DNA of 64,000 nucleotides from UKL13-3 sp044353855. GTDB lineage: Bacteria > Bacteroidota > Bacteroidia > UKL13-3. The position numbers were made by a program, and so were the translations under genes. The DNA lies in NCBI GenBank assembly GCA_044353855.1, contig JBILBF010000002.1:310001-374000 (forward strand), written 5' to 3'. Of the stretch, positions 25,635-35,872 are shown in pieces. Positions within the stretch are counted from its first letter, which is position 1, and the number at the start of each line of letters is the position of its first letter. Below the pieces are notes generated by a model. That model worked only from the letters and a program-made list of their open reading frames with translations, had not been told where the DNA came from and did no database searches.

Positions 25635-28600
25635 ATGAAATTTATACAAAACACAGTTCTTATTGGTATTTTGTTATTGTATTCAATTGCAATAAAAGCT
25701 CAACCCGTTGCTAATTTCACTTCAAACAAAATTTCAGGCTGTTCGCCTCTCACCGTATTATTTACAAGTACTTCAACAGGTGGACCTACTAGTTATTTAT
25801 GGAGTTTTGGAAATAGCAATACGTCAACTAATCAAAATCCTTCGGCAATATATGTTGCCCCAGGCACCTACACTGTTTCGTTAACAGCAACAAACGCCAG
25901 CGGAAGCAATACCAAAACACAAATATCTTATATAACAGTATACGCAAATCCTATTGCCAATTTTACAGCAATACCAACAGCTGGTTGTATTCCTTTACCT
26001 GTTAGTTTTACCAATACGTCAACTATCGGCAATGGAACTATTAATAGTTTTACCTGGCTTTTGGGTAATGGCAATACCAGCACACTTCAACATCCAACTA
26101 CCTCCTACCCTATTGCTGGTTTATATAATATTACCCTTTCAGTTACTGATATAAATGGGTGCCAAAACGCCATCACTAAAAACAATTTTATTTCAGCAGC
26201 TCCATTATTTACCGGTAATTTTTCGGCTACCAATACATTAAGTTGTACAGCACCAAGCACAGTTAATTTTACAAGCACAACAAGTGTTCCTGGAACGTAT
26301 ACTTATTTATGGAAATTTGGAGATAATACCACCTCAACTTCAGCTAATCCAAGTAAAACATACACTGCTGTAGGTGTATATACTGTTGAATTGGAAATCA
26401 CTTCATCATTGGGTTGTAAACAAACCATAACTAAGGCAGCATTTGTGCAAATTGGTCCCATCAATGCTGATTTTTCATACACTACAAATAGTGATTGTGC
26501 TCCTACTTTAATCGTATTAACCAATACAAGTGCACCTACCGGAACTACAACGGCTGCGGGTTGGCAATTAAATGGAGGTCCATCATCCCCTACTTCTAGT
26601 TTTGTGTTAAATGCTAAAACAAATACCATAAAACTAACTGTGGTAAATGCTGCTGGATGTTCACATGATATTCAGAAAGTAATTACATTACAAGATCCAC
26701 CAATTGCAAGTTTTACAACAGATAAAGATACTTTTTGTGACTTTCCAGCCACTGTAAATTTTACAAATACATCTAGCGGTGCGTCAACATATAGTTGGAA
26801 TTTTGGAAACAGCTTAGGAAGTACCAGTTTAAACCCTTCAAATACATACAATGCCGAAGGAAATTATACAGTAACGTTAACGGCAAATAAACCAATTGGA
26901 TGTAAGGGATCAACAACCCAAACAATTGTTGTTGCTAAACCGAAGGTTATGATTGAAGATAAAAACTTAAAAGCTGGATGTGCACCATACGTTTGTACTT
27001 TTAAGGTAATTGATAATAGTACTATACCGTTAACAAATTGGGTTTGGGAATTAGCAGGATCAACCGTTTCTTCAACTAAAAACTTTACCTATTCTTTAAC
27101 AAATCCTGGAATTTATATTTTTAAACTTACTGGATCGAATGCTGCAGGATGTCAATTTATAGATTACGACACGGTGAAAGTAGGCGAAAAGCCTCTATTT
27201 ACGATTACAGCAATCCCACAACAAGTTTGTTTAAATCCAGGTTTGGTTTCATTAACGTATGTTTCGCTCAATGGAGTTGTGCCAACATCTATTAAATGGA
27301 CTGCAACCAATGGTTCAACTCAATTAACGGGAAATGGAAGCTCCTTAAATTTACTTTTTACTAAAATTGGAGTATACGACCTTTCTGTTGAAGCTGATAA
27401 TAATGGCTGTAAAACAGTTATTAATTTTGATGATTATATTACCATTTTAGGAACAGAAGCCTCCTTTAAATTTGAGATTGATACCTGCATAACTGATACC
27501 GTTAAATATACAAACACAACTATTGGCTTAAGCAATAAAACAATATGTTTATGGGAATTTAATGATAGTGCAGGGAATACATCCACGGCAATTAACCCCA
27601 TTCATAAATTTGATAAAGCCGGCTGCTATTTGGTAAAGTTGACAGTAACAGATACTGCAAATGGTTGTATTGATGTTTATTCCGATACGGTTATCATTAT
27701 TCAAAAACCTAAGGTGTTGTTTACACCCTTGGATACAACTATTTGCCCTCGTGATGTTGTACAATTTAATTCGCTTTCAATGGTTGATGCGAGTAGAAAT
27801 ATTTTAAAATGGACGTACAAAATTAGTGATGGAAGAACATTTTCAACGAATAATCCTTCAGTCCAATTTACTCAATCAGGTATGTATAGTGTTATTCATA
27901 CCATTGAAGATAACTATAAATGTGAGTACTCATTTAGTGATAGTGTAACAGTTAGCGTTTACAATGGAAATGCGGGGTTTACACTTTCACCTCCTACTGG
28001 ATGTGTTCCTTTTTCTGTTTTAGCTGTAGATACGGCTACAACAGAAAATCCAGCTTTCACCAGAAACTGGGATTGGGGAAATAATTCAAACACATTATCA
28101 ACGCTTCCAAATGCTACCTATACTTATTTGGCAGCAACTACGAATCAAGAATTGGGGAGTATTGTATCACTAACAGTAACCGATACTAAAGGATGTACTT
28201 TTACTTCAAGTAAGGCCATAAAACCCTTTAAACCCAAAGCTGATTTCACTACCATAATTGGGAAAGCTTGCGGAAGAGATACAATAACCCTCAATCCTTT
28301 TGTAACAGCCGCTAATGTTAATACTCCTGCACAATTTAATTGGAGTTTACCAGTAGGCAATAGCAATTCCCAATTTATAAAGTTTGTATACTCAGGCGAC
28401 ACCACTTTTCCAGTTAAACTTTTATTGCAAGACAGTTTAGGCTGTAAAGATTCTATCACCTATTTGGTAAAAGTAGACTCAAGACCACCTGAAATTGCGT
28501 TTGATGCCAATCCAAGATTTGTCCCTTGTTACAGCGACACTCCTAAAGTTACAATTACCTATACCGATTATTCTACACCGGGTGGAAGTGCAATTATCAA

Positions 28601-30662
28601 AAGAGAGTGGAATTTTGGTAACGGAATAACACCTACCAAAACGGGTGATACACCTACCGTTCAAAATATTTATATCAACCCTGGTAAATATAAAGTATCA
28701 CTGAAAATTACAGATGCTGTAGGTTGTATTGACTCGAGCTCTGTTCCTGATTTTATTGTAGTGGGAGGCCCAATTGGTACGTATACGTTTAATCCCAAAA
28801 AAGGGTGTAGTCCATTGGAAGTTTTTTTTCAAACATTTTCGCAAAATTCAGCTAAATATGTATGGGATCATGGTGAAGGTAACGTTGATACTTTTACTGT
28901 AGATACCCATTCGTACATTTATAATGAAGGTAAATATTATCCTCGTCTATTTTTAATTGATAGTACTTTAAGATGTACGTATCCACTAGATACCATTTCC
29001 GCTATTGAAGTACTCCCCCTTCCTAAAGTAAATTTCAGCTCCACTAGGCAACTTATTTGTAAAGATAATTTTGTTTCATTTTTAAATACTACACCTCCCC
29101 ATCCAACTCCAATATTAAAGTGGAAGTGGACTTTTGGATTAAACGATACCAGTTTATTGAAACAAGTTGGCAACAAACAATTTACACAAGAAGGAAATTA
29201 TACTATTAGCTTAGAAGCTATAGATACGAATGGTTGTTATGCATCCATTACCAAAGATTCATTTTTAACGGTTATTGATGATACCATTCCACCATCAATA
29301 CCTTTGGTAAGAAGAGCTACAGTTGAAAATAATTCGGAAGTATTGTTACAGTATAACGCCAATGTAGAGCCCGATTTTGACAAGTATATAATCTATACTA
29401 CTACAAACCAATACAATGTATCCAATATAATAGATACATCGATGGTAGAGCAAAACTTAAATACATTACTCAATCCATATAATTACACAATAGCAGCTAT
29501 AGATTTATGTCTTAATCTTTCAGCGCTTAGTGAAGAACACACAACTGTTGAACTAAAAGCAATAGGTACTGTGAATAGTGTGCTGTTAAACTGGACTCCT
29601 TATCATGGATTTGATACCAGCAAAGTGTATGAAATATGGCGAAAAGTACCCGAAGACAATGCCTTAACATACTTAACAACGGTAAATGGCGATACTTTGC
29701 ACTATATAGATTCAAGTGTATTATGTAACCAACAATATTATTATCGAATCAAAATAATTGAAACCGACAGTACATTACAAACATCATGGAGCGATACAGC
29801 TGGAGCAACTCCTATCTATAATATTACACTTCCAATACCCGAAAATATTAGAGCTACAGTTGAAGATAACCGGTTTGTAAAATTAGAATGGCATTTTGCA
29901 AAACATAATAGGGTATTTACTTATCATATATACCGTTCAGTTGATTCAGGAGAAGTACTATTATATAAAATACTATCATCATCAGACACCATACTTATTG
30001 ATGAAAATGTAAATGTTCAAGAGCATTCATACAACTATACCACTTATTTAGTAGATGCCTGTGGAGGAAAAAGTGAGGCAAGTAATATTGCTCGCTCCAT
30101 TTTGCTTAAAGTAAAAATGGTAAAAAATGATATTTTAACCCATGACCCCAAATTAAATTGGAATGCCTATTATTTGTGGGAATCAGGAGTTGATCATTAT
30201 AGTATTTACTTTTTAAATGATGCATCCAAAAGCTTCGAACAAATTGCACAAAACAACAACGATTATTTAGAAGCAACCCATAAGTATGTTAATTTAATAC
30301 AAAATGATTATTGCTATAAAACTATTGCCTACAAACAAGGAGATAGCTCCATTATAAGCGAATCAAATTTAGCATGTGTAAGTACTGCTCCAAGAATGTA
30401 TGCACCAAATGTATTTTCAATAAATGGTGATAACCTAAATGATAAATTCTATGTAAAAGGTGTTTTTGTAGAGACTTTTACACTTAAAATATACAATCGC
30501 TGGGGCCAACTTGTATTTGAAACAACAGATATGAATAATGGGTGGGATGGCACCTTTGAAGGTGAACCTTGCAAATCTGATGTATTTGTATACTTAGCAG
30601 AAGGTATTGGCCGCAAAGGACAACGTATTAACCATACAGGCAATGTTACGTTACTAAGATAA
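25635..30662 (+). CDS. Giant PKD-repeat surface protein with T9SS type B C-terminal domain
   Basis: A 1675-residue exported protein and the largest gene in the window. A signal peptide ('LLYSIAIKAQP') is followed by about 14 PKD/Ig-like repeats to roughly residue 1210; recurring cores read 'YLWSFGNSN', 'YLWKFGDNT', 'YSWNFGNSL', 'REWNFGNGI' and 'WKWTFGLND', each with a GxYTVxL strand and a conserved Cys. Residues ~1215-1580 look like fibronectin-type domains. The end, 'MYAPNVFSINGDNLNDKF', 'LKIYNRWGQLVFE', 'GWDGTFEGEP' and 'GNVTLLR', is the gliding-motility-associated (CHU_C, type B) T9SS sorting domain. It is likely an adhesin or surface structural protein. A TAATTTTG box lies at 25611-25618. 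Confidence 0.93.
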   Translation: MKFIQNTVLIGILLLYSIAIKAQPVANFTSNKISGCSPLTVLFTSTSTGGPTSYLWSFGNSNTSTNQNPSAIYVAPGTYTVSLTATNASGSNTKTQISYITVYANPIANFTAIPTAGCIPLPVSFTNTSTIGNGTINSFTWLLGNGNTSTLQHPTTSYPIAGLYNITLSVTDINGCQNAITKNNFISAAPLFTGNFSATNTLSCTAPSTVNFTSTTSVPGTYTYLWKFGDNTTSTSANPSKTYTAVGVYTVELEITSSLGCKQTITKAAFVQIGPINADFSYTTNSDCAPTLIVLTNTSAPTGTTTAAGWQLNGGPSSPTSSFVLNAKTNTIKLTVVNAAGCSHDIQKVITLQDPPIASFTTDKDTFCDFPATVNFTNTSSGASTYSWNFGNSLGSTSLNPSNTYNAEGNYTVTLTANKPIGCKGSTTQTIVVAKPKVMIEDKNLKAGCAPYVCTFKVIDNSTIPLTNWVWELAGSTVSSTKNFTYSLTNPGIYIFKLTGSNAAGCQFIDYDTVKVGEKPLFTITAIPQQVCLNPGLVSLTYVSLNGVVPTSIKWTATNGSTQLTGNGSSLNLLFTKIGVYDLSVEADNNGCKTVINFDDYITILGTEASFKFEIDTCITDTVKYTNTTIGLSNKTICLWEFNDSAGNTSTAINPIHKFDKAGCYLVKLTVTDTANGCIDVYSDTVIIIQKPKVLFTPLDTTICPRDVVQFNSLSMVDASRNILKWTYKISDGRTFSTNNPSVQFTQSGMYSVIHTIEDNYKCEYSFSDSVTVSVYNGNAGFTLSPPTGCVPFSVLAVDTATTENPAFTRNWDWGNNSNTLSTLPNATYTYLAATTNQELGSIVSLTVTDTKGCTFTSSKAIKPFKPKADFTTIIGKACGRDTITLNPFVTAANVNTPAQFNWSLPVGNSNSQFIKFVYSGDTTFPVKLLLQDSLGCKDSITYLVKVDSRPPEIAFDANPRFVPCYSDTPKVTITYTDYSTPGGSAIIKREWNFGNGITPTKTGDTPTVQNIYINPGKYKVSLKITDAVGCIDSSSVPDFIVVGGPIGTYTFNPKKGCSPLEVFFQTFSQNSAKYVWDHGEGNVDTFTVDTHSYIYNEGKYYPRLFLIDSTLRCTYPLDTISAIEVLPLPKVNFSSTRQLICKDNFVSFLNTTPPHPTPILKWKWTFGLNDTSLLKQVGNKQFTQEGNYTISLEAIDTNGCYASITKDSFLTVIDDTIPPSIPLVRRATVENNSEVLLQYNANVEPDFDKYIIYTTTNQYNVSNIIDTSMVEQNLNTLLNPYNYTIAAIDLCLNLSALSEEHTTVELKAIGTVNSVLLNWTPYHGFDTSKVYEIWRKVPEDNALTYLTTVNGDTLHYIDSSVLCNQQYYYRIKIIETDSTLQTSWSDTAGATPIYNITLPIPENIRATVEDNRFVKLEWHFAKHNRVFTYHIYRSVDSGEVLLYKILSSSDTILIDENVNVQEHSYNYTTYLVDACGGKSEASNIARSILLKVKMVKNDILTHDPKLNWNAYYLWESGVDHYSIYFLNDASKSFEQIAQNNNDYLEATHKYVNLIQNDYCYKTIAYKQGDSSIISESNLACVSTAPRMYAPNVFSINGDNLNDKFYVKGVFVETFTLKIYNRWGQLVFETTDMNNGWDGTFEGEPCKSDVFVYLAEGIGRKGQRINHTGNVTLLR

Positions 30663-30671
30663 TTAACTAAA

Positions 30672-30703
30672 AAAAGGACAATCAACTAAATGACTGCCCT
30701 TTT
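30672..30703. terminator. Bidirectional terminator between convergent genes
   Basis: AAAAGGACAATCA (30672-30684) pairs with TGACTGCCCTTTT (30691-30703) with two mismatches and a six-base loop. The stem is flanked by A and T runs on both sides, and so could serve both the PKD gene and the convergent coiled-coil gene. Confidence 0.6.
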
Positions 30704-30729
30704 AAAATTGTGATGAAATCAATCTAACT

Positions 30730-31641
30730 TTACTTTAACAAATAAGCACTTTCTCCTAAAAACGTTCCATCTACATAAACTAAAAACGTATATGTACCCG
30801 AAGTAAGTTTGCGTTGATCACTCTCATAGTTCAAACAAATATTTTGCTTATTACCATTATAATCCATTTTTTGGGAAGCTGTAGCAACTAATTCTTCGCC
30901 TGTTTCTGTATCATTAAAAGTAGCTTTACTGTAACCGGCCAATATTTTTCCAGTAGGTTCTTTAACTACAATATAAACCATACGTTCACCCTTTGTTGCA
31001 ATTGCATTATCCATAATAGTAAAACACAATTCAAGTTTATTGGTACGCTTAGCTGTTGATGATGCTATAAATTTACCATTACCTTTCTTTTTGAAAGCTG
31101 TAATTTTTAAATATTCAGCTTTTAACATTGCTGCTGCATCCACTTTACCTTGCAACACTGTTTTTTCTTTTTTTAGACCACCAACACTCTCTTGTAAAAT
31201 TTCATTTTGTTCTTTAAGATCTTTGTTTTCTGTAATCAATGCATCAATTTTATCAAAATAGTCATCTTTCATTTTACGCAAAGAGTCTAATTCTATATTG
31301 AGTTTAGCATTTAAAACAGCCTTATTTTTTTCTTTGGCAATTAAATCTCTAATCTTATTTTCTTGTCTAGAAATTTCGGCAGTAGCATCATTTAATAAAC
31401 TATCCAATGTAACACTCATTCCTCTATACTTTTCTAGCTCAGAGGTTGCAGTTGCTAATTCTCTTTCTAACTCAATACGTACAACAAGCAAACTATCAAT
31501 TTGTGTGTCATAAGAAACAACTGTAGTAGTTTGATTTTTCCATTGATATATATTTACACCAGCGGACACGAATAAAAATAAAGCGAGCAGAAGCGTTGCT
31601 GACTTATTAGATTTTCTTTTTTCTTGTTCCATATTTGTCAT
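30730..31641 (-). CDS. Membrane-anchored coiled-coil protein, Bacteroidota
   Basis: A 303-residue protein with a short basic N-terminus, one transmembrane helix ('SATLLLALFLFVSAGVNIYQW', residues about 13-33) and a long coiled coil from about 45 to 175 ('ELERELATATSELEKY', 'KDLKEQNEILQESV'). The C-terminal ~120 residues form a beta-rich domain ('MVYIVVKEPTGKIL', 'TYTFLVYVDGTFLGES'). It is probably anchored in the inner membrane and projects into the periplasm. I know similar Bacteroidota proteins but no established function. Confidence 0.75.
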   Translation of the reverse strand: MTNMEQEKRKSNKSATLLLALFLFVSAGVNIYQWKNQTTTVVSYDTQIDSLLVVRIELERELATATSELEKYRGMSVTLDSLLNDATAEISRQENKIRDLIAKEKNKAVLNAKLNIELDSLRKMKDDYFDKIDALITENKDLKEQNEILQESVGGLKKEKTVLQGKVDAAAMLKAEYLKITAFKKKGNGKFIASSTAKRTNKLELCFTIMDNAIATKGERMVYIVVKEPTGKILAGYSKATFNDTETGEELVATASQKMDYNGNKQNICLNYESDQRKLTSGTYTFLVYVDGTFLGESAYLLK

Positions 31642-31801
31642 GATGTTATTTTATTCAAATGTATATGGTGCCAGTTGGTTTCAGTATAATTCAATACTTT
31701 TGTTATGAAATCATTAATGTGAATTGTACTAAAAACAAAACATTCAAACTGTAATTACAGCTATATACAACATTTAAAAGCAAATTAAATAATCGAAAGA
31801 A

Positions 31802-32905
31802 ATGAAATATTTTATCATAGCAGGCGAAGCATCAGGTGATTTACATGGGGGTAACCTTATAAAAGCACTTAAACAAAAAGACCCGAATGCCGAATTTCAA
31901 TTTTGGGGAGGCGATAAAATGAATGAAGCTGCTGTTGGTTTATTAATGCATTATAAAGATACTAGCATTTTTGGTTTTATAGAAGTGTTGCTCAAACTCA
32001 ACAGCATAAAAGCCAATATGGAACTTTGCAAAAAGCAAATCACCGAGTTTAAACCCGATGTTGTAGTGCTTATTGATTATGCAGGATTTAATTTACGTAT
32101 TGCTGCCTATTGCAAACGTATTGGCCTTAAAACTGCCTATTATATTTCGCCAAAAGTGTGGGCTTGGAATGAAAAACGAGGTAAAAAACTAGAGCTATAT
32201 GTAGATCGACTACTCCTAATTTTTTCATTTGAAATTGCCTATTTTAAAAAGTGGAAAGTAGAAACAAGATTTGTTGGGAACCCTTTAATTGATGCTATTT
32301 CGCAGTTTGTACCCAACCCAAATTTTAGGAAACAGCATGGACTAAACGAACGCAATATAATAGCATTAATGCCTGGCAGCCGTAAGCAAGAAATAAGTAA
32401 AATATTACCCAAAATGATTGAAGCAACAGAACATTACTCCGATTACCAATTAGTGATAGCAGGTGCACCAGGTATTGAAAAAGGTTTTTACGCTCCATAC
32501 TTAAATGAGCGTGTATCTATTGTGTATAATGAAACGTATGATGTTTTACATCAAAGCACAGCGGCTGTTGTTTGTAGCGGAACTGCCACACTCGAAACAG
32601 CTTTATTTAAAATCCCACAAGTATGTGGTTATGTAGCTAACGAAATCACCTATCAAATTGCGATGAAGGTTATAAGGGTACCTTTTATATCATTGGTTAA
32701 TTTGTGCTTAAACCGCGAGTGTATTAAAGAATTGTTGCAACGCAATTTTAGTGTTCAACAGTTAACAACAGAATTGGACTCTATATTGCCAGGAGGCAAA
32801 AACAGAGAACGTATGCTTCAAGATTATATTGAATTGGAACAAGTATTAGGCGGTGTAGGTGCTAGTGAGCGAGCTGCTGCTGAAATTATGTTGATGGTGG
32901 AATAA
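31802..32905 (+). CDS. lpxB: Lipid-A-disaccharide synthase
   Basis: Joins UDP-2,3-diacylglucosamine and lipid X into the lipid A disaccharide at the inner membrane. The 367-residue GT19 protein starts 'MKYFIIAGEASGDLHGGNL', the family signature, and has 'YYISPKVWAWNEKRGKKL', 'FVGNPLIDAI', 'MPGSRKQEISKILP' and 'VVCSGTATLETALF'. Length is normal. It is the lone plus-strand lipid A gene; the others lie on the minus strand just downstream, in convergent orientation. Confidence 0.97.
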   Translation: MKYFIIAGEASGDLHGGNLIKALKQKDPNAEFQFWGGDKMNEAAVGLLMHYKDTSIFGFIEVLLKLNSIKANMELCKKQITEFKPDVVVLIDYAGFNLRIAAYCKRIGLKTAYYISPKVWAWNEKRGKKLELYVDRLLLIFSFEIAYFKKWKVETRFVGNPLIDAISQFVPNPNFRKQHGLNERNIIALMPGSRKQEISKILPKMIEATEHYSDYQLVIAGAPGIEKGFYAPYLNERVSIVYNETYDVLHQSTAAVVCSGTATLETALFKIPQVCGYVANEITYQIAMKVIRVPFISLVNLCLNRECIKELLQRNFSVQQLTTELDSILPGGKNRERMLQDYIELEQVLGGVGASERAAAEIMLMVE

Positions 32906-32977
32906 GTAATTATTGGTTGAGATAGCTGCAGTTATTTTGTTACTAATATGATGTAAATTGAATGCGTTTGTGTATAT

Positions 32978-33595
32978 CTATACTCGCCCCGTAACATCCA
33001 TCACGGCATCACATAATTCGTATTCATACTTTTGGTTGGATGCAATTATTATAGTACGTGTATGGTGTTGTGTAGCCAATAATTGTTGGTACCAAGCAAT
33101 ACCTGTTTCATCTAAATTACTGGTGGGCTCATCTAATAACAATACTTCAGATGTATCATAAAAGGCTAACAATAACTTAAGTCGTTGTTTCATCCCAGAT
33201 GAAAAGTACTTGATAAATTTGGTTTCGTTTCCTGTTAATCCTGCATGATGAATAGCCTCAGTTATGGATTGTTTTGGATTAAACTGTTTAAAAGAAAAAT
33301 GAAAATCTATTGCTTCTAGTAAGGTTAATTCTTCGGGCAACTCTAAATAAGGAGCGACAAAAGCAATATGATTAAATATATGTTCAGGAAGAATGACTTG
33401 ATCATGTTGAAAAAACTGAACAGAACCAGTTGATGGGAGTTGGTAACCCAATACAATTTGCAAAAGCGTAGATTTTCCACTTCCATTATACCCAGTAATA
33501 GCAATAGTTTGATTGGATTCTATTAAAAAACTGATGCCTTTAAACAACCAGCGTTTAGTGTATTTTTTTCCAACTTGGTTGAGTACAATTTTCAC
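32978..33595 (-). CDS. ABC transporter ATP-binding protein
   Basis: A compact 205-residue ATPase subunit. Walker A is 'ITGYNGSGKSTLLQIVLG', the ABC signature 'YFSSGMKQRLKLLLAFY', Walker B 'VLLLDEPTSNLDETG', and the switch His is replaced by Asn in 'IIASNQKYEYELCD'. The partner permease is not in the window. It follows lpxA by nine bases and closes the HD-lpxD-lpxC/fabZ-lpxA operon. Substrate unknown; the fold resembles CcmA-like exporter ATPases. Confidence 0.88.
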   Translation of the reverse strand: MKIVLNQVGKKYTKRWLFKGISFLIESNQTIAITGYNGSGKSTLLQIVLGYQLPSTGSVQFFQHDQVILPEHIFNHIAFVAPYLELPEELTLLEAIDFHFSFKQFNPKQSITEAIHHAGLTGNETKFIKYFSSGMKQRLKLLLAFYDTSEVLLLDEPTSNLDETGIAWYQQLLATQHHTRTIIIASNQKYEYELCDAVMDVTGRV

Positions 33596-33604
33596 CTTAA
33601 CAAA

Positions 33605-34387
33605 TTATTTTCCGCTATAGCCTTTGATTACTCCACGTTCGCTGTCTTTGATAAAAGATAAAATTTCATCACGCTCAGCTGTAACAATCGATTCACTTTC
33701 TACAATATGCATTGCCTTCGTTAAATTGCGGTTGTGCACAAACAAAATCCGATAAATATCTTGAATTTCATTGATTTTTTCGTTCGTAAACCCATTTCTA
33801 CGCAACCCCACAGAATTCAATCCTTCATAAGCCAAAGGGTATCTTCCTGCTTTGATAAAGGGTGGAACATCTTTACTCACCATACTTCCTCCTTCTATCA
33901 TCACGTGCCGTCCTACTTTTACAAATTGATGAATAGCAGATAAACCGCCAATGCGAGCATTATCTTCAACAATAACATGACCAGCCATTTGAACCCCATT
34001 AGCAATAATGACATTATGACCAACCATACAATCATGTGCAATATGCGTATAGGCCATTAACAAACAATTATTGCCAATAGCAGTTGTAAACTTATCTTTA
34101 GTACCACGGTTAATGGTTACACATTCACGAATGGTTGTATTATCACCAATAGTAACAGTTGTTTGCTCCCCATCAAATTTTAAATCCTGAGGTACAGCTC
34201 CCAAAACGGCTCCTGGAAAAACACGGCAATTTTTGCCAATGATTGTCCCTTCATAAATGGTTACATTTGAACCAATCCATGATCCTTCGCCTATACTAAC
34301 ATTTTTATAAATGACAGAAAAAGGCTCCACAACCACATCATCAGCCAATGTTGCTTCAGGATCTATATAAGATAAACTTTGTCTCAT
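33605..34387 (-). CDS. lpxA: Acyl-[ACP]-UDP-N-acetylglucosamine O-acyltransferase
   Basis: First enzyme of lipid A synthesis; transfers an R-3-hydroxyacyl chain from ACP to UDP-GlcNAc. The 260-residue protein is a left-handed beta helix of hexapeptide repeats; 'MAYTHIAHDCMVGHNVIIANG' holds the catalytic His, and the C-terminal helical domain starts near 'RYPLAYEGLNSVGLRRNGF'. It lies 90 bases downstream of lpxC/fabZ and nine bases upstream of an ABC ATPase. Confidence 0.96.
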   Translation of the reverse strand: MRQSLSYIDPEATLADDVVVEPFSVIYKNVSIGEGSWIGSNVTIYEGTIIGKNCRVFPGAVLGAVPQDLKFDGEQTTVTIGDNTTIRECVTINRGTKDKFTTAIGNNCLLMAYTHIAHDCMVGHNVIIANGVQMAGHVIVEDNARIGGLSAIHQFVKVGRHVMIEGGSMVSKDVPPFIKAGRYPLAYEGLNSVGLRRNGFTNEKINEIQDIYRILFVHNRNLTKAMHIVESESIVTAERDEILSFIKDSERGVIKGYSGK

Positions 34388-34477
34388 GTGTTTTTATCAA
34401 TTTATAATTAATCTTATTGGGTTTTTCTTTCACATTTTAAACTGTAAAAAAGAAAACAGTAACGTTAACAACAGACA

Positions 34478-35872
34478 CTATTTTTTGGCTACTTGTGCCA
34501 TCAATTCAGCCTCACATACCATTTTATCACCAACAAATGCAACTCCTTTCATCATACACACACCTCTTCTAATAGGTCCTAATAAATCTAATCTAAAAAC
34601 GAGCGTATCACCTGGTACTACTTTTTCTTTAAACTTAGCATTATCAATTTTCATAAAGTATGTATTGTAATTTTCTGGATCTTCAACCTGAGCTAAAATT
34701 AATACACCACCAGCTTGCGCCATTGCCTCAATAATCAGCACACCTGGCATAACAGGATTCCCAGGAAAATGTCCTTGAAAAAAAGGTTCATTCATGGTAA
34801 CATTCTTAATGGCTACAACATGGTTTTTAGTCATTTCCATCACTTTATCAACCAATAAAAAAGGATATTTATGAGGCAACATATTGCTAATTTGTTGCAC
34901 ATTAAATAAGGGTTCTTTATTGGGATCATACCTTGGTACATTTACATTGGCTTTGGTTTTTTTAATCAGAGCCTTTATTTTTTTTCCGAAGGCAATATTA
35001 GCTGCATGACCTGGGCGGGCAGCCATTATTTGAGCTTTTATAGGTGTACCAATTAATGCCAAATCTCCAATTAAATCTAGTAGTTTATGCCTTGCAGGTT
35101 CGTTGTGAAAACGTAAATCACTGTTCAGTATACCTTCTTTTTTTATTTCAACTTTAGGCTTGTTAAACATTTTAGCCAAATGATCTAATTCGTCATCTTC
35201 AATTACCCTATCTACAATTACAATAGCATTATTTAAATCACCACCTCTAATTAAATTGTTGTTGTATAACATTTCAAGTTCATGCAAAAAGCAAAACGTA
35301 CGACAAGATGCAATTTCAGTTTCAAACTCTTTCAAGCTTGTAATTGAAGCATGTTGACTACCCAAAACAGGGGAATTATAATCTACCATTACGGTCAAAC
35401 GATAATCATCCAATGGCATAGCGATCATTTCAACCGAACGATCATTTTCGTGGTAATAAATGTTTTGGGGTAAGGTAAAATATACTCTTTCTGCTTCTTG
35501 CGTTTCAATACCTGCTTCTTTTAACGCTTTGATAAAAAAACGTGCACTTCCATCCATGATGGGGGTTTCTTCAGCATCAATTTGAACCAAACAATTATCA
35601 ATTTCTAATCCAGCAAGCGAAGCCATTACATGTTCTACGGTGGCTACTTTACCTCCATTTTGTTCCAACGTTGTACCTCTCGACAAGTCTGTTACATTGT
35701 CAACATCGGCATTAATAATAGGTTGACCCGGTAAGTCAATTCGTTGAAATTTAATACCATGATTTTCGGGAGCTGGCATAAATGTTAAGGTAACATCTAC
35801 TCCTGTATGCAAACCAACTCCTGAAAGGGAAGTGGTTTTTTTGATGGTTGTTTGTTTTACGTCTAAACTCAC
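34478..35872 (-). CDS. lpxC/fabZ: Bifunctional LpxC-FabZ: UDP-3-O-acyl-GlcNAc deacetylase / 3-hydroxyacyl-ACP dehydratase
   Basis: A 464-residue fusion typical of Bacteroidota. Residues about 1-310 are LpxC, the zinc deacetylase of lipid A synthesis, with metal ligands in 'TVEHVMASLAGLEIDN' and 'EPARHKLLDLIGDLALIG'. Residues about 325-464 are FabZ, a hotdog dehydratase, with the catalytic His in 'FFQGHFPGNPVMPGVLIIEA' and Glu in the same helix. The fusion couples lipid A and fatty acid synthesis at the shared 3-hydroxyacyl-ACP pool. It overlaps lpxD by four bases (ATGA-type), indicating translational coupling. Confidence 0.97.
   Translation of the reverse strand: MSLDVKQTTIKKTTSLSGVGLHTGVDVTLTFMPAPENHGIKFQRIDLPGQPIINADVDNVTDLSRGTTLEQNGGKVATVEHVMASLAGLEIDNCLVQIDAEETPIMDGSARFFIKALKEAGIETQEAERVYFTLPQNIYYHENDRSVEMIAMPLDDYRLTVMVDYNSPVLGSQHASITSLKEFETEIASCRTFCFLHELEMLYNNNLIRGGDLNNAIVIVDRVIEDDELDHLAKMFNKPKVEIKKEGILNSDLRFHNEPARHKLLDLIGDLALIGTPIKAQIMAARPGHAANIAFGKKIKALIKKTKANVNVPRYDPNKEPLFNVQQISNMLPHKYPFLLVDKVMEMTKNHVVAIKNVTMNEPFFQGHFPGNPVMPGVLIIEAMAQAGGVLILAQVEDPENYNTYFMKIDNAKFKEKVVPGDTLVFRLDLLGPIRRGVCMMKGVAFVGDKMVCEAELMAQVAKK

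Noticed and set aside
25635..30662. Tandem repeats in the PKD gene as a possible CRISPR-like or recent repeat array
   Set aside because: The repeats are protein-domain repeats, diverged at DNA level, within one open frame.
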